Part shown: positions 35,897-44,838 of the stretch, piece by piece | Layout of the letters: each line of letters starts with the position of its first letter | Position numbering within the stretch: the first letter of the stretch is position 1 | Assembly: GCA_016219185.1 (NCBI GenBank) | Contig: JACRBZ010000026.1 | Coordinates: 1 to 64,000 of the forward strand | DNA length: 64,000 bases | Direction: 5' to 3' | Source of the DNA: Deltaproteobacteria bacterium | GTDB lineage: Bacteria > Desulfobacterota > Desulfobacteria > Desulfobacterales > Desulfatirhabdiaceae | Program-made: the position numbers and the translations under genes | Notes under the pieces: generated by a model | Database searches by the model: none | What the model was told of the DNA's origin: nothing | What the model saw: only the letters and a program-made list of their open reading frames with translations

Positions 35897-36880
35897 ATGA
35901 GTGAGAATCTTTGCCAGGAATCGCTTCGCCGACTTGCCGCTCGCTGGTCCCCTTCCCGGGATTCCGGACATCGCTTCAAAATTTACAGAGATACCAGCGA
36001 TTTTTTTCGTATCGAATACGGCGATATCGTGATCCTCAACGACACGCCATATCTGATTCGCCATAATGCCAAAGAAGGACGTTTCGGTCTCGACGATGAG
36101 GTTAAGTTCTGGGTCAAGCGCGCCATTGACCTGACCTCCGGGGAAACAAAAATCATCAAACTGGTTTTCCATGAAAATTTTATTGCCCGTATCGGCGATA
36201 TCGAATTTGAATGTTTCCGCAGCCCCCGAAAAGAAGCGCGGATTCTTGATATGGTCGGTAATCACACCAATTTCATGCACGGCTTTTCGGTTCGGGATGA
36301 TCAGAGCAATGTCGTCAGGATTATTGATTTCATCTACGGAAAAACCATTGCCGATCATATTCGGGACCTGTCGTCCGGAATAGACCATGAAACTTATTTC
36401 TACCTTCATTTCCCCGAAATTCTGGACAATTATATCGCGTGCGTGGAAGCTATCCGTTTTCTGCACGAACGCGGTGAAAAGCACGGAGATATCCGCAGGG
36501 ATCACATCCTCACGGACCGAAGTACCGGACATTATCGCTGGATTGATTTCGACTACAATTTCCGTCACAGGGAAAATATTTACGGCTATGATTTGTTTGG
36601 CCTGGGCAATGTTTTCATGTATCTGGTCGGCATGGGCGACGTGCTGATTTCCGACTTGAAAACGGCCAATCATCCGGCACTCGGCGAATTGAGCGATGAT
36701 GATACGAATATTGTATTTAACAACCGGATCGCCAACCTCAGAAAAATTTATCCCTACATTCCGGAAAGCCTGAACCGGATACTGATGCATTTTTCGAAGA
36801 GCGCAAATGTGTTTTACGATCACACCCTGCAACTGCTTGATGATTTAAACAATTTCAAATCCGATTTTCCCAACCGGTAA
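35897..36880 (+). CDS. Protein-kinase-like protein, co-transcribed with usp
   Basis: A 327-aa soluble protein with remnants of the eukaryotic-like kinase fold. Visible elements are a lysine in ETKIIKLVF (VAIK-like, about residue 88), Glu in SPRKEARIL, the catalytic loop HGDIRRDHIL (near 200) and WIDFDYNF in place of DFG. The catalytic Asp and the DFG Asp are present, but the usual loop Asn is His. There is no glycine-rich loop of standard form. The ATG at 35897 is preferred over a GTG at 35891 for spacing from GAGGGA. Its stop is 11 bp before a usp gene, so the pair is likely one operon; a kinase acting on or signalling with a stress protein is an inference. A small-molecule or LPS-type kinase is an alternative. 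Confidence 0.75.
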   Translation: MSENLCQESLRRLAARWSPSRDSGHRFKIYRDTSDFFRIEYGDIVILNDTPYLIRHNAKEGRFGLDDEVKFWVKRAIDLTSGETKIIKLVFHENFIARIGDIEFECFRSPRKEARILDMVGNHTNFMHGFSVRDDQSNVVRIIDFIYGKTIADHIRDLSSGIDHETYFYLHFPEILDNYIACVEAIRFLHERGEKHGDIRRDHILTDRSTGHYRWIDFDYNFRHRENIYGYDLFGLGNVFMYLVGMGDVLISDLKTANHPALGELSDDDTNIVFNNRIANLRKIYPYIPESLNRILMHFSKSANVFYDHTLQLLDDLNNFKSDFPNR

Positions 36881-36891
36881 GGAGATGACCA

Positions 36892-37353
36892 ATGAACCCT
36901 GAAGTGAATCGAAACATTTTAATCGCAGTCGACGCGTCCGAGAACTCCCGCCGCGCCGTTCGGTATGTGGCGGACATGTTGGGGGGAATGAAAGGGTTTA
37001 AGGCAACCGTGCTTCATGTGATCCGGGAGCCGGAAGAAGACGAATTCCCTGCTCAAGGGGAAAAAGAAAAATGGTATCATGCGCACCGGCAGCACATGGA
37101 CCGGATGCTGGAGGAGTATCGCGGAATGCTGATTGACGCTGGTTTTGCCCCCGGAGATGTATCGACCCGATCGACGCTTCGCTATTGTCCCTCAATGGCG
37201 GATTGTATTCTTGCGGAACGGGATACCCTGGAATACGCAACACTCGTTGTGGGCAGAAAGGGGATTTCCCGCAAAGAAGAATTTCTTTTCGGAAGCATTT
37301 CCGGCAAGATCGTCCGAACCGCCCGCAACTGCACGGTGTGGGTCGTGGAATGA
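36892..37353 (+). CDS. Universal stress protein, UspA family
   Basis: A 153-aa Usp with NILIAVDASENSRRAV at the N-terminus and VVGRKGISRKEEFLFGSISG near the end, fitting the nucleotide-binding loop G-x2-G-x9-G-S. The middle carries a charged insert (EPEEDEFPAQGEKEK). A good AAGGAG site lies 8 nt upstream. Located 11 bp after the kinase-like gene and convergent with a PilZ gene. Confidence 0.92.
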   Translation: MNPEVNRNILIAVDASENSRRAVRYVADMLGGMKGFKATVLHVIREPEEDEFPAQGEKEKWYHAHRQHMDRMLEEYRGMLIDAGFAPGDVSTRSTLRYCPSMADCILAERDTLEYATLVVGRKGISRKEEFLFGSISGKIVRTARNCTVWVVE

Positions 37354-37436
37354 TTGAAACCGCAACCAAACCCTGCTCAAAATATCACGATCGTCTTATC
37401 AATTCTGGATCATTGCGACAGATGATTTCTCGGAAA

Positions 37437-37766
37437 CTAATAAACCTGGGGGTAATATTTGAGCCCTACCTCGTAAGCCGTGGGAGTTTCACCAGGGAGC
37501 TTCCTGCACCATTTTACCTCTCCTATTCTTATGCTCGGCAAGATCTCAAGGTCACTGTAGCCGGAACCCTTTAACGTGCAAGGCGCTACCCTGAAGATGA
37601 TTGCTGATCCCAGAAAGAAGTCCTGATCAGATATAAAAGATATGCCATCCGTGCAATGATCCACCAGTTGTGCTTCAACGGAATATTTTGAATTAAAAAA
37701 AGATATATAAATCGGAATGTTATATCCAACCCGCCTGCCATTTCCCTGAACTTTGGAGTCAGTCAT
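37437..37766 (-). CDS. PilZ-like domain protein
   Basis: A 109-aa single-domain protein. The features resemble PilZ: an early arginine pair (NGRRVGYN), a beta-strand-rich body, and VDHCTDGISFIS, corresponding to the D-x-S-x-x-G c-di-GMP motif, with Thr-Asp in place of Ser-x and so possibly altered binding. The ATG at 37766 is preferred because GAAGGA lies 5 nt upstream. Convergent with usp; a stop-to-stop gap of 83 bp. Confidence 0.65.
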   Translation of the reverse strand: MTDSKVQGNGRRVGYNIPIYISFFNSKYSVEAQLVDHCTDGISFISDQDFFLGSAIIFRVAPCTLKGSGYSDLEILPSIRIGEVKWCRKLPGETPTAYEVGLKYYPQVY

Positions 37767-37846
37767 ATTCCTTCTCCGAATCATGCTACAGGATGGTGAA
37801 CAATCGTTACCCCGATTGCCGGAAAAACCACATATTGATCAGAATC

Positions 37847-38062
37847 TCAGGAAGGGCCGTCATTACCTTTCCCGCCATTCTCTGTTATCAACTGATTTTT
37901 CGTCTCATCAAGGCAATACCCGCGCCATTGGCAGTCCAGACGATCGCAGTATCCGTCTGCGGTGCCGAAACAATCCGGATTCCCCTCAATGCGCTGAATG
38001 CTCCGAATGAAGCGCGACAAATCCAGAAATTTACCACCCGAGCCATGGTTTGTTCTGTCCAT
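37847..38062 (-). CDS. Small cysteine-rich protein, unrecognised
   Basis: A 71-aa frame with credible codon use. It has a helical first half (KFLDLSRFIRSIQRIEGN) and then a compact four-cysteine module, PDCFGTADGYCDRLDCQWRG followed by YC, spaced C-x7-C-x4-C-x5-C, suggestive of a small zinc or iron site. The ATG at 38062 has only a weak GGTGG site; GTG codons at 38074 and 38071 are alternatives. It lies in an otherwise gene-free 496-bp gap between PilZ and usp. The gap also contains a 7-bp-arm palindrome at 38106-38120. The call rests on composition and the regular cysteine pattern only. Confidence 0.5.
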   Translation of the reverse strand: MDRTNHGSGGKFLDLSRFIRSIQRIEGNPDCFGTADGYCDRLDCQWRGYCLDETKNQLITENGGKGNDGPS

Positions 38063-38262
38063 CAATACCACCACACAAATTTTTTACTGCAATCTTTCCA
38101 TAAACATGCGCTCAGCGCATTTTGATTATCGCCCCCTGAAGCTTTATTTTGACCGGCCGTTCCTGCTCTCTTTTCGGGCAACATCAATACATACGACATG
38201 AAACACTCGCGCCATCGAAAAATTTCTGTTTCGCGATCAAATTTGCTGTTTTGGTTTAATGC

Positions 38263-38673
38263 TTACCGGATGACCAGAACGGAACACGGGGCATAAGTAA
38301 CCACCTTGACCGCCACGCTGCCGACAAGCAGCCTTTCCAGCCCGGTTCGACTTTTATGTCCCATAACAATCATTTCGATGTTGTTTCGCTCAGCATAGCT
38401 CACGATGTTGTCCGCTGGAGAATTTCCGGATTCAATGACGGTTTTGACAAAAACATCCGCCTTTTCAGCAATAGCCTTTCCCCGTGCAACGATTTCTTCT
38501 GCCTGTTGCACCAGCGATTCCCGAGATTCCAGAGAAATCCCCTCCATTTCCAACAAATCGGTATACACCGAATAAATTGTGAGTTCGGCATTCTCTTTTT
38601 TTACAAAATCCACAGCTTTCCTCAATGCCTTGAAAGCATAGTCCGAGTTGTCCAAAGCCGCCAGAATTTTCAT
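38263..38673 (-). CDS. Universal stress protein, UspA family
   Basis: A 136-aa Usp beginning MKILAALDNSDYAFKALRKA and ending with the loop GHKSRTGLERLLVGSVA, near the family's G-x2-G-x9-G-S pattern. An ideal GGAGG site precedes the ATG by 6 nt. It follows a LuxR-type response regulator gene and copy B of the four-copy intergenic element, so that regulator or element probably controls it. Confidence 0.92.
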   Translation of the reverse strand: MKILAALDNSDYAFKALRKAVDFVKKENAELTIYSVYTDLLEMEGISLESRESLVQQAEEIVARGKAIAEKADVFVKTVIESGNSPADNIVSYAERNNIEMIVMGHKSRTGLERLLVGSVAVKVVTYAPCSVLVIR

Positions 38674-38865
38674 GTCTCACCTCCATTAAACAGGGTTAGA
38701 AGATTTTCATGTACTAACGGGATACACATTTTGTTGATAATCTTTCGTTTTTTCGCATGGATTGACCCAGTCCCGGCACCGGTCAGAAAGGGAGGCGAAA
38801 TGACCGGAAAGAAACCAGGGGGCAGTCGGTCCGTGAACGGCAAATAGATATTACCGTTTCAAGTT

Positions 38866-38978
38866 GTTTTGTCCATAGAGGATGGACTTCATTCTGTCTG
38901 AGGAAATCTACCAGTCGGGGGGTTTCCCCCATGTGCGCACGTGAGGATCAATGGGGAATAAAGGAGGGATTATGTTTT
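38866..38978 (-). repeat. Four-copy intergenic element, copy B
   Basis: Landmarks on the plus strand are TTTTGTCCATAGAGGATGG, CTTCATTCTGTCTGAGG, AATCTACCAGTCGGGG and the dyad GGGGGGTTTCCCCC. The dyad differs in sequence from copies C and D but keeps base pairing, which suggests it matters as a structure or palindrome. It extends to the regulator stop codon and lies about 190 nt upstream of usp. Confidence 0.8.
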
Positions 38979-39647
38979 CCAGAGGTCAACGTCAATAAGG
39001 CCGATCCTTGCCGCATACCGCGCCAGGTCGATGGCGCTGTGCAACCCAAGTTTTCGCATAATACTGGAGCGATGATTCTCGGCTGTCTTGGGGCTGATGA
39101 AAAGTTTATCGGCGATCTGTTTTGAGGGCAGTCCTTCAGCCAACATCACCAGGACTTCCTGCTCCCGAAGGGTCAGGGCGTCGTACCCTGAAGTGTTCAC
39201 AACCGCTTTCTTCGGAGGCAGGGCCGCGAGTTTTTTTACCACCTGATGGGAAATCGAAGGGTCCATATAATAATCTCCCTTCAGGACATGATCGATCCCC
39301 TGCATCAGCATCTCCGAGGCCGATTCCTTTACCAGATAGCCGGTAGCACCGGACTGAAATGCCTTGACAATATAGTCGATCTTGGAATGCATGCTGAGAA
39401 CCATCATGCGAATTTCAGGCGAAAAATGATAAATGTCCCGTATCAGTTCGATACCGCTTTTGTCGGGAAGGGACAAATCTATCAGGATCAGATCCGGCTT
39501 GAGTTCCCGGGCCATTTGAAACCCTATAGCCGCGGTGCCGGCCTCCCCAACCACTTCAAATCCGATGTTTCGGGCGATGATTGCCTTGAGCCCTTCCCGG
39601 AAAAGCGGATGGTCATCAATTAGAAGGATTCGCATTTTCGGCTTCAT
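38970..39647 (-). CDS. LuxR/NarL-family response regulator
   Basis: A 225-aa two-component regulator. The receiver has the acidic pair in LLIDDHPLFREG, the phospho-acceptor Asp in DLILIDLSLPDKSG and the conserved Lys in GYLVKES. The C-terminal LuxR-type helix-turn-helix contains LTLREQEVLVMLAEG and SPKTAENHRSSIMRKL. The start at 39647 is chosen because AGGA lies 5 nt upstream. The nearest kinases with the matching HisKA_3-type transmitter are the two at 40.8-43.5 and 45.2-47.3 kb, so it is the natural partner of one or both. Confidence 0.93.
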   Translation of the reverse strand: MKPKMRILLIDDHPLFREGLKAIIARNIGFEVVGEAGTAAIGFQMARELKPDLILIDLSLPDKSGIELIRDIYHFSPEIRMMVLSMHSKIDYIVKAFQSGATGYLVKESASEMLMQGIDHVLKGDYYMDPSISHQVVKKLAALPPKKAVVNTSGYDALTLREQEVLVMLAEGLPSKQIADKLFISPKTAENHRSSIMRKLGLHSAIDLARYAARIGLIDVDLWKT

Positions 39648-39835
39648 TTGTTTCCTGAAAAACACGCTTGAAAATTCAAAAGGTTATTATCTACGTATTG
39701 ATTTTAATCGGTTTTGTCAACACAAAAGAATTAAAAGCATTTTTTTGTCCGGGATGAACCGGTCGCCCGGGGCAGACAACCCCATCACGGCAGGGTTTCC
39801 CCTTTTTAGAAAAAGAGAAAAAGGATGATCCATAC

Positions 39836-39875
39836 AAAAAAAGAAAGGCATTCATGCTTTCACATGAATGCCTTT
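39836..39875 (-). terminator. Rho-independent terminator of the cold-shock gene
   Basis: On the minus strand a perfect 13-bp stem AAAGGCATTCATG / CATGAATGCCTTT with a 6-nt loop (39844-39875) is followed directly by C and seven U residues. It lies 38 bp after the cspA-like stop and insulates it from the response regulator gene. Confidence 0.92.
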
Positions 39876-39913
39876 AATCTTAAATAGATGCAATTAATTA
39901 TCACAACGCAATG

Positions 39914-40114
39914 TCATTGACTGGTAACATTGGCTGCCGCGGGACCTTTGACACCTTGCACCACATCAAATGTTACACGCTCGCCAACCGAAAGTGATTT
40001 AAATCCGGTTCCATTTATGGCGGAGTGATGCACAAAAAGATCCTTTCCATTTTCTTGCTCAATAAAACCGAAACCCTTTCTTTCGTTAAACCATTTTACA
40101 ATGCCATTTGCCAT
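39914..40114 (-). CDS. Cold-shock protein, CspA family
   Basis: A 66-aa single OB-fold RNA/DNA chaperone. RNP1 is KGFGFIEQ and RNP2 is DLFVHHSAI. The ATG at 40114 follows GGAGAG. It ends at a strong terminator and lies between a response regulator and a CBM48 protein, in a block of stress-associated genes. Confidence 0.96.
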   Translation of the reverse strand: MANGIVKWFNERKGFGFIEQENGKDLFVHHSAINGTGFKSLSVGERVTFDVVQGVKGPAAANVTSQ

Positions 40115-40202
40115 AGTGGTTCTCTCCATTCAAAATATTACCGTCCATCATAAACATGCCGCGTTGTTTCTAATAGGCTGAACGCATCCGGCACGTCATT
40201 TA

Positions 40203-40490
40203 TCACAAGAGGACTTTGGCAACGCTGTTTTGGGTCCCGAAGCAGTTCGGGCAAGCCCTTAAATTTTCGGGATCTTGCACCCATTCACCATCAACCCAAA
40301 ACTTGTACTCGATGTTTCCCGGTGAAAGCTTCTTTGCTTTTATCCATGTTCCGTTTTCACTTTTTTGCATCGGATCAGCGTCAGGATCCCAGTTGTTAAA
40401 TTCTCCAACCAGAGAAACTTTTTGGGCCTCGACTGCTTCCAATGAAAACCGGATTTCTTTGGTCTTCTGTTTTGAGCTATTTTTTCGCAT
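40203..40490 (-). CDS. Small CBM48/AMPK-type glycogen-binding domain protein
   Basis: A 95-aa protein that is essentially one early-set immunoglobulin-like domain: FSLEAVEAQKVSLVGEFNNW, then WIKAKKLSPGNIEYKFWVDG and WVQDPEN, the pattern of glycogen-branching-enzyme N-domains and AMPK beta subunits. The aromatic residues for glucan contact are present. The ATG at 40490 has GGAGG 6 nt upstream. The kinase gene upstream on the same strand is separated by copy C of the intergenic element. A broken second copy of this gene is at 44839-44956. The role may be glycogen binding under stress, but no catalytic partner is nearby. Confidence 0.85.
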   Translation of the reverse strand: MRKNSSKQKTKEIRFSLEAVEAQKVSLVGEFNNWDPDADPMQKSENGTWIKAKKLSPGNIEYKFWVDGEWVQDPENLRACPNCFGTQNSVAKVLL

Positions 40491-40637
40491 CACGATCCTC
40501 CTTTGCTGATACTACCGGTTTTGCTTTGCAAACAGGCATTGGACGACATCAATCCATAAGGAAAGTGAGACAAAAAAATCTAACGATTGGCGCGCCCGTG
40601 ATACATTAATTGTATTATTCTGACCTTTGTAATATTA

Positions 40638-40740
40638 TTTGTCCATAGAGGGAGGGCTTCATTTTGTCTGAGGGAATCTACTATACGGGAGTTTTTCCCA
40701 TTTGCCCTAAAGGCGGGTCGATGCGGAATTCATGTTTTAC
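40638..40740 (-). repeat. Four-copy intergenic element, copy C
   Basis: Plus-strand landmarks are TTTGTCCATAGAGGGAGGG, CTTCATTTTGTCTGAGGG, AATCTACTATACGGGAG and TTTTTCCCATTTG. Nearly identical to copy D at 45102 because the whole segment is duplicated. It lies between the sensor kinase stop and the CBM48 gene, 148 nt from that gene's ATG. Confidence 0.85.
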
Positions 40741-40761
40741 GGATTTGCCGAAATGATTCTC

Positions 40762-43467
40762 CTACAAAGGGATTTTGATAAATATCTTAGTGCCTTTCAT
40801 CGGTTGAGACTGAATCGTCATCTGACCATAAAGCAGGTTGACCCTTTCCTGCATGCTGCGAATGCCCATCCGTTTTGTGCTGGCGGATAAGAGTTCCTGA
40901 GCCTTCACATCAAACCCCCTGCCATTATCCTCGATGCGCAGAATGATGTTCGGGGATGATCCCAGCAGAATGATGGTCGCATGATCGGCTTCCGCATGCT
41001 TACGGATATTGTTCAGGCCTTCTTGAATCAACCGGTAAATATGGATTTCCATATTTCCATCCAGGTCCATTACAGACATGCCGGCCGATTGAAAGTCAAT
41101 TATTACTTTTCCGTTTTCGGAAGCCTCCTCGCAATAATTTTCAAGCGCCTTCACCAGTCCCATTTCCTCCAGGCCGGGTAGACGCAGGTCATAAGCCAGA
41201 TTCCTGACATCCGTAATGGTCTGAGTAAGCAGGCGGCAAAACGCTGTCAGTTTCTCCCGCAGCGCAGGGGACATCATGGATGGATCGTTATAAATCAAAT
41301 CGCAGTGGATTTTCAGCACGGAAAGGTTCTGGGCGATACTGTCATGCAGCTCACAGGAGATCAGATGCCGTTCTTTTTCCTGGGCCTCTATCAGCAACTG
41401 AGAGAGTTCATGGATTTTTTCTTCGGACTCTTTGTGCTGGGTAATGTCGATAATGAACCCTTCAACTGCAACCACTTTATCGTTTTTAAAGACCGGCTGG
41501 ATGCTATAGTCATGGTATCCTATTGTGCCGTTTTTAAGTTGCCTGCGGAATTCTCCATTCAAGGTTTCACCGGATAGCCCTTTGAGGATCATTTCGCGGG
41601 CCTGGGCCTTGGATTCTAAAGGTTGAATTAATTCAAAGTGTTTATCAATGATTTCATGGTAAGAATATCCGTACATTTTTTCCCATTCAGGATTGACATA
41701 CTGCCACAATCCGTCTTTCCCAACGCGATAATAGCCAAAAGGCGCATTCTCGATGATATTCCTGAATCTTGCCTCGCTTTCTCTTAGCGCCTGCTCTGAT
41801 TTCCGCTGTGCCGTGATGTCCCTGGCAATCTGGATAAAGCCTGAGATTTTCTCTTGTTCATCCATGAGAGGCGCGCTGGAGACATCCCAATATCTTGCAT
41901 TCGGTTTTTCACCCATATGCAGGACGGTGCTTTCAATTTGACGCGTTTGTCTGGCTTTCACCGAGGGGCAGTCGTTACAAATCGCATTTCGATGGTAAAA
42001 TGTATGATAACAGAACCGGCCGGTGATTTTCTCCATCGAGACATTAAACTCCTGGAGAACTGCTTTATTGGCCCATATCAATTTCATCTCATTATCAACG
42101 TAATGAATCAGATCCGTGGCGGCGTTAAGAATCGTCCGTTTCTGAGCTTCGCTCTTAAAAAGCGCATCCGCGGCCAGTTGACGTTCGGTAACATCAAAGA
42201 GAAAATTCAGCGTGGCGGGACGGCCCATCCAGGTGATTAAAACACCTTTATTTTCAATGCATTTTATTTCGCCGTTTTTAGTGATAATCCTCATTAAATA
42301 TGTTTCGGGAACTTCTTCGCCGTTAAGTCTTCGCACATGGGATGACGCCAGCATTGCCCGATCATCCGGATGCACGATTTCAATAAATGATCCGGAAGTT
42401 AATTCCTGCTCTGAATAACCAGACACGGACAGAGCATGAGGATTTGCCAGTTTAAGTAGCATGTCCTGGGTTACCACGACGCCTATCGGCGCGGTATTAA
42501 CCAACAGGCGGTATTCTTTTTCGCTCTCAATCAGCGCCTCCAGAGCCTCATGATCCAGCGTGATGTCCCGAACATATACAGCTACCTTCTCCACCTCTCC
42601 TTTTGAATTCAGGATCGGCTGAAGGCTATGCAGATACCGCCTTCCCATGCAACTATCCTGAAAACTAAGGGGACGACGCAGATTCAGAACTTCATCAAAC
42701 CGATTCTTTCTCTCTTTTGAAACTTCAGGAGGCAAAACGTCATTGATGTTCAGGCCGATCATTGCTTCCGCGTCCTGTCCCATCCTTCGGGCGGCGGTTT
42801 CATTGATCATCAGCAAAGTCCCCTTTCTGTCGAGCAGCATGGCGGACTCTGAATTGGCGTCATTAAGGGCCTGCATCGTATTTTTACTTTCCAGCAGGGC
42901 GCACTCCAGCAGCTTTCGCTCCGTAATGTCGGTCATCGTCGATCGAAGCTCGTTGACGTCACCGTTATCCATCTGGATGGGGAGGGTATTCACCTGAACA
43001 AAAAATTGCCCGCCATCTTTTTTGATAAGTTTCAGCTCACAGTTTTTTTTCTCCCGTGTTTTTAAAACAGTGTTGCAATGGCCATAAAAAACGTCCTGAA
43101 AATCCGGAAAAATAAACCGGCTAAAATTTTTTGAGATCAATTGGCTTCTTGGGAAACCCAACAAATCCGCGGCAGTCAGATTGATCTCAAGGATGACCCC
43201 CTTAGAATTCATCGTAACATATCCGACCGGAGCAACATCATACAGCTCAAAATATTTAAGCTGCGATTCTTCGAGCCTGGCCTGGGTACCGCGAAGCTCA
43301 TCGTTCTGTATTTCAAGTTCGATCTGGTAAATTTTCAGGTTCTCGACCAACTCATGAAGATCTCCGGTCGCAATATTTTTTGTGGACGAAGGATTTGTTT
43401 TCAGAATGGCTTTGGCCCGGTCATGCAGCTTTTTGAGCCCGGCTGTTTTTGTTTTATTTTTTTTCAT
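40762..43467 (-). CDS. Multi-PAS sensor histidine kinase (HisKA_3 type)
   Basis: A cytoplasmic kinase of about 901 aa without visible membrane segments. About five PAS domains span residues 70-690, with repeated linkers such as RDITLDHEALEALIESEKEY and DITAQRKSEQALRESEARF. One PAS region contains cysteines (AICNDCPSVKARQT) and could carry a cofactor. The NarX/DegS-type transmitter has the acceptor His in LISCELHDSIAQNLSVLK and the ATPase box DNGRGFDV. From EEKIHELSQ to the end it is nearly the same as the TtrS-like kinase at 45.2 kb. The ATG at 43467 has a weak AGG; 43482 is possible. Likely partner: the LuxR-type regulator at 38970-39647. Confidence 0.92.
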   Translation of the reverse strand: MKKNKTKTAGLKKLHDRAKAILKTNPSSTKNIATGDLHELVENLKIYQIELEIQNDELRGTQARLEESQLKYFELYDVAPVGYVTMNSKGVILEINLTAADLLGFPRSQLISKNFSRFIFPDFQDVFYGHCNTVLKTREKKNCELKLIKKDGGQFFVQVNTLPIQMDNGDVNELRSTMTDITERKLLECALLESKNTMQALNDANSESAMLLDRKGTLLMINETAARRMGQDAEAMIGLNINDVLPPEVSKERKNRFDEVLNLRRPLSFQDSCMGRRYLHSLQPILNSKGEVEKVAVYVRDITLDHEALEALIESEKEYRLLVNTAPIGVVVTQDMLLKLANPHALSVSGYSEQELTSGSFIEIVHPDDRAMLASSHVRRLNGEEVPETYLMRIITKNGEIKCIENKGVLITWMGRPATLNFLFDVTERQLAADALFKSEAQKRTILNAATDLIHYVDNEMKLIWANKAVLQEFNVSMEKITGRFCYHTFYHRNAICNDCPSVKARQTRQIESTVLHMGEKPNARYWDVSSAPLMDEQEKISGFIQIARDITAQRKSEQALRESEARFRNIIENAPFGYYRVGKDGLWQYVNPEWEKMYGYSYHEIIDKHFELIQPLESKAQAREMILKGLSGETLNGEFRRQLKNGTIGYHDYSIQPVFKNDKVVAVEGFIIDITQHKESEEKIHELSQLLIEAQEKERHLISCELHDSIAQNLSVLKIHCDLIYNDPSMMSPALREKLTAFCRLLTQTITDVRNLAYDLRLPGLEEMGLVKALENYCEEASENGKVIIDFQSAGMSVMDLDGNMEIHIYRLIQEGLNNIRKHAEADHATIILLGSSPNIILRIEDNGRGFDVKAQELLSASTKRMGIRSMQERVNLLYGQMTIQSQPMKGTKIFIKIPL

Positions 43468-43527
43468 GGTGCCTCGCATCATTCCGGAACGGGCCCAAAA
43501 CGCATGGTGAATATAGGGGTAAAGCTT

Positions 43528-44487
43528 TCAAGCACAGTGCCGGTAGAGTTTTCCGGGAAAATGCTTGCCAAAAAAGAATTCCAGGTCTCTGGAACAACCG
43601 GCGATTTTGGAAAGATTCAAGCCGGTCTCAATATCCAGCGAAGACAGCAGATAGTGGGTATCTTCAGTGGCGATATTCCCTGCTGCGCCTTGAATAAAAG
43701 GGCATCCGCCCATGCCGGCAAGGGCCGTATCAAAATGGGAAATCCCGCAGGACATGGCTGTCATAACATTCACCAGCCCGAGTCCGCGGGTATCGTGAAG
43801 ATGAAGAACGATCGGAAGATCACCGGTTACGGGTCTTACGGAGCAAAGAAGCTGGTGGATCGTGAGCGGCGTTGCCATTCCGGTGGTGTCTGCCAGACAC
43901 AGCATGTCTGCGCCGGCTGTCACCAGGTCTTTTGCCATGGCAGCAATCCGATCCTCGGAAATCACGTCCCCGTATCCACTGCCAAAGGCACACTGAATGC
44001 CAGCCCGGACATGCATTCCGTTCCTTTTAGATAAAGCAACCATTTTCAGGCCCATTTTCAGAGCCGCATCCGCGCTCATGCCTGTATTATTCAGGCTATG
44101 CCGGTTGCTGGCGGATATCGAAACCTCGATATGGGCCAGTTTTGAGGAGATTGCCCGTTCAACGCCCGCCATGTTCAGCGCAAGCGCGCTGAAGGAAACG
44201 CCTGGAATCCCGGCCAGCGCGATCAGTAGTTTTTCCGCATCCGCCATCTGCGGCACCTTGCCGGGATGAACAAATGAAGCCACCTGTATATGCTCAAACC
44301 CGGCATCCACCAGGCGCATGATTATTTCAAGCTTCAGTGCGGTCGGAACGATTTTTTCCTCGAACTGAAATCCGTCCCGCGGCCCCACCTCGATCAGTGT
44401 CACGTGTTTCGGAAGCGCTTTACAAAAAAACTTCACAGCGAACATTGGCGCCACAAGCCGAGGTTTCGTATGGTTATCAATTTCCAT
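43528..44487 (-). CDS. Hydroxymethylglutaryl-CoA lyase-like enzyme
   Basis: A 319-aa HMGL-family TIM barrel. It begins VTLIEVGPRDGFQFEEK, the family's divalent-metal and catalytic Arg/Asp motif; it has CLADTTGMATP and LHLHDTRGLGL (metal-binding His pair), and the GMGGCPFIQGAAGN loop carrying the catalytic Cys. These match HMG-CoA lyase, which cleaves HMG-CoA to acetoacetate and acetyl-CoA (leucine catabolism). No leucine-degradation partners are adjacent, so another acyl-CoA substrate is possible. It lies between the two related kinase loci, 60 bp upstream of the multi-PAS kinase on the same strand. Confidence 0.88.
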   Translation of the reverse strand: MEIDNHTKPRLVAPMFAVKFFCKALPKHVTLIEVGPRDGFQFEEKIVPTALKLEIIMRLVDAGFEHIQVASFVHPGKVPQMADAEKLLIALAGIPGVSFSALALNMAGVERAISSKLAHIEVSISASNRHSLNNTGMSADAALKMGLKMVALSKRNGMHVRAGIQCAFGSGYGDVISEDRIAAMAKDLVTAGADMLCLADTTGMATPLTIHQLLCSVRPVTGDLPIVLHLHDTRGLGLVNVMTAMSCGISHFDTALAGMGGCPFIQGAAGNIATEDTHYLLSSLDIETGLNLSKIAGCSRDLEFFFGKHFPGKLYRHCA

Positions 44488-44606
44488 TAATTCATATCAC
44501 CTTTTAAATTTCCCTTTATTTTAGCCATTTATTGAAATAACATTTCTATTGACTTATTTCTATTTCTATTTTCATTGTCGCAAAATTGAGAATTTAAGGT
44601 GATGAA

Positions 44607-44747
44607 ATGGACGCTAACAAAAAAATCGTAAAAGCAGGCAGGACGCAGGACACCAAAGTTGAAACGAGAGACCCGAAAACACTTTTCCGAAGTGTAACAG
44701 AATCAGGACGCAGGATTGATCGTCGCGTCACGGACCTCGCAGATTGC
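44607..44747 (+). pseudogene. Short coding-like fragment ending in a CRISPR repeat
   Basis: A frame starting MDANKKIVKAGRTQDTKVET has a good AAGGTGATG upstream context and runs RSVTESGRRIDRRVTDLADC straight into the CRISPR repeat at 44748, ending 48 bp later inside the repeat-spacer DNA. I do not recognise the product. Either a gene was truncated when the junction formed, or the frame is fortuitous. Upstream sequence (44488-44600) is strongly A/T-rich. Confidence 0.35.
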
Positions 44748-44838
44748 CGGTTCAACCCCTGCGTGTGTGGGGAACACACCGTGTGCAGTCATTAAAAGTG
44801 GAAATAATTCGGTTCATCCCCGCGTGTCTGGGGAACAT
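44748..44838 (-). CRISPR. Two-repeat relic of a type I-E CRISPR array
   Basis: Two repeats, 44748-44777 and 44810-44838, flank a spacer of exactly 32 nt (44778-44809). On the plus strand each begins CGGTTCA and contains GCGTGT, ending GGGGAACA. On the minus strand this is the familiar GTGTTCCCC...GGGGATGAACCG repeat of type I-E systems. The left repeat has one base inserted and one substitution; the right has one substitution. A degenerate repeat followed by unrelated DNA is typical of the leader-distal end. The sequence unrelated to CRISPR begins immediately on both sides, and no cas genes or leader remain. Confidence 0.88.

Noticed and set aside
35822..36832. Minus-strand open frame of 336 codons
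   Set aside because: Antisense to the kinase-like gene. The plus-strand gene has a ribosome site, kinase-type motifs and tight spacing to usp.
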